Below are positions 20,274 through 20,456 of a DNA stretch of 20,456 nt, piece after piece (position 1 is the first letter of the stretch; each line of letters starts with the position of its first letter). Origin of the DNA: JAMCZZ01 sp964363695. Lineage in GTDB: Bacteria > Patescibacteriota > UBA1384 > XYA2-FULL-43-10 > 1-14-0-10-43-13. Made by a program: the position numbers and the translations under genes. A model generated the notes under the pieces. The model made no database searches and was not told the DNA's origin. It was given only the letters and a program-made list of their open reading frames with translations. Location of the stretch: positions 1-20,456 of the forward strand of contig CAYIJI010000015.1 of the NCBI GenBank assembly GCA_964363695.1, read 5' to 3'.

Positions 20274-20456
20274 ATTTATTAAATGCAATTATTTTTGTAG
20301 TTGTAAGTAGCGATAGTTCTTTTCTCTGAACTAGAAAAATATAGAAGTCTCTCTATTCGGACACCCCCTTAATCAATTAATTAATAGCTAATCAATCAGA
20401 ATTATTAACTCACCTTACGCACCAACCCCCAAGATCGTCTGATTTTTTAACAATTG
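20274..20456. other. AT-rich end of window, no gene seen
   Basis: No ORF, terminator with a T-tract or recognised repeat was found in these 183 bases. AATTAATTAATAGC and short inverted pieces are present but unremarkable. In many genomes ftsA or ftsZ would follow; that cannot be checked here. Confidence 0.6.

Overview
The window looks like chromosomal DNA from an uncultured bacterium with a small, AT-rich genome. Its style fits the Candidate Phyla Radiation (Patescibacteria): short single-domain versions of cell-wall enzymes, a type IV pilin, a compact mra/mur/fts (dcw) cluster, and intergenic spaces crowded with hairpin and short tandem repeats. TGA is used as a stop (for example at the ends of the murG and murB genes), so the TGA-to-glycine code of Gracilibacteria/SR1 does not apply. 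The exact lineage cannot be fixed by eye.

Layout. (1) 2-478: 3' end of fpg/mutM, cut by the window edge. (2) 480-2070: a region of small genes with no recognisable family. It holds a candidate short transcript with its own promoter and terminator (491-677), two overlapping small ORFs (755-937, 924-1085), a MITE-like element with target duplication (1159-1285), and a two-gene unit including a Cys-rich putative zinc protein (1597-2007). Four Rho-independent terminators punctuate it. (3) 2161-3740: a stand-alone GlmU-type uridyltransferase and recO. (4) 3741-4940: a perfect 40-bp palindrome, a 10-N assembly gap and, on the minus strand, a divergent laccase-domain (PgeF/YfiH-like) gene of higher GC. 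(5) 5114-6634: glyS, with repeat DNA translated inside it, then about 300 bp of nested repeats. (6) 6939-7539: a type IV pilin-like gene and its terminator. (7) 7543-20273: the dcw cluster in the order mraZ, ftsL-like, ftsI, murF, mraY, murD (in two frames), ftsW, murG, murC, murB, ftsQ. Three GTGGG boxes at an exact 10-bp pitch form a clear MraZ operator in front of it. (8) 20274-20456: AT-rich DNA with no gene seen.

How the genes work together. GlmU-type protein makes UDP-GlcNAc. MurB, MurC, MurD and MurF act on the UDP-MurNAc peptide, MraY and MurG build lipid I and II, and FtsW with FtsI (class B PBP) polymerise and cross-link septal wall, with FtsL- and FtsQ-like proteins as divisome partners. 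MraZ probably controls the operon. The laccase-domain protein may belong to the same pathway, because PgeF is a peptidoglycan-editing factor in other bacteria. rsmH and murE are absent from their usual places, and ddl, ftsA and ftsZ are not in the window.

The most unusual signal is the repeat content. At least seven dRS3-like hairpins share fixed flanks (CTGGATTCC ... GGAATGACA) but have different stems that stay complementary. Related or unrelated repeats lie inside coding sequence of essential genes (three sites in glyS, two in murD). One repeat cluster puts the two halves of murD in different frames. Other points worth a look are a 171-nt stem-closed segment where rsmH would be expected, telomere-like heptamer tandem repeats, and the perfect palindrome beside the assembly gap.
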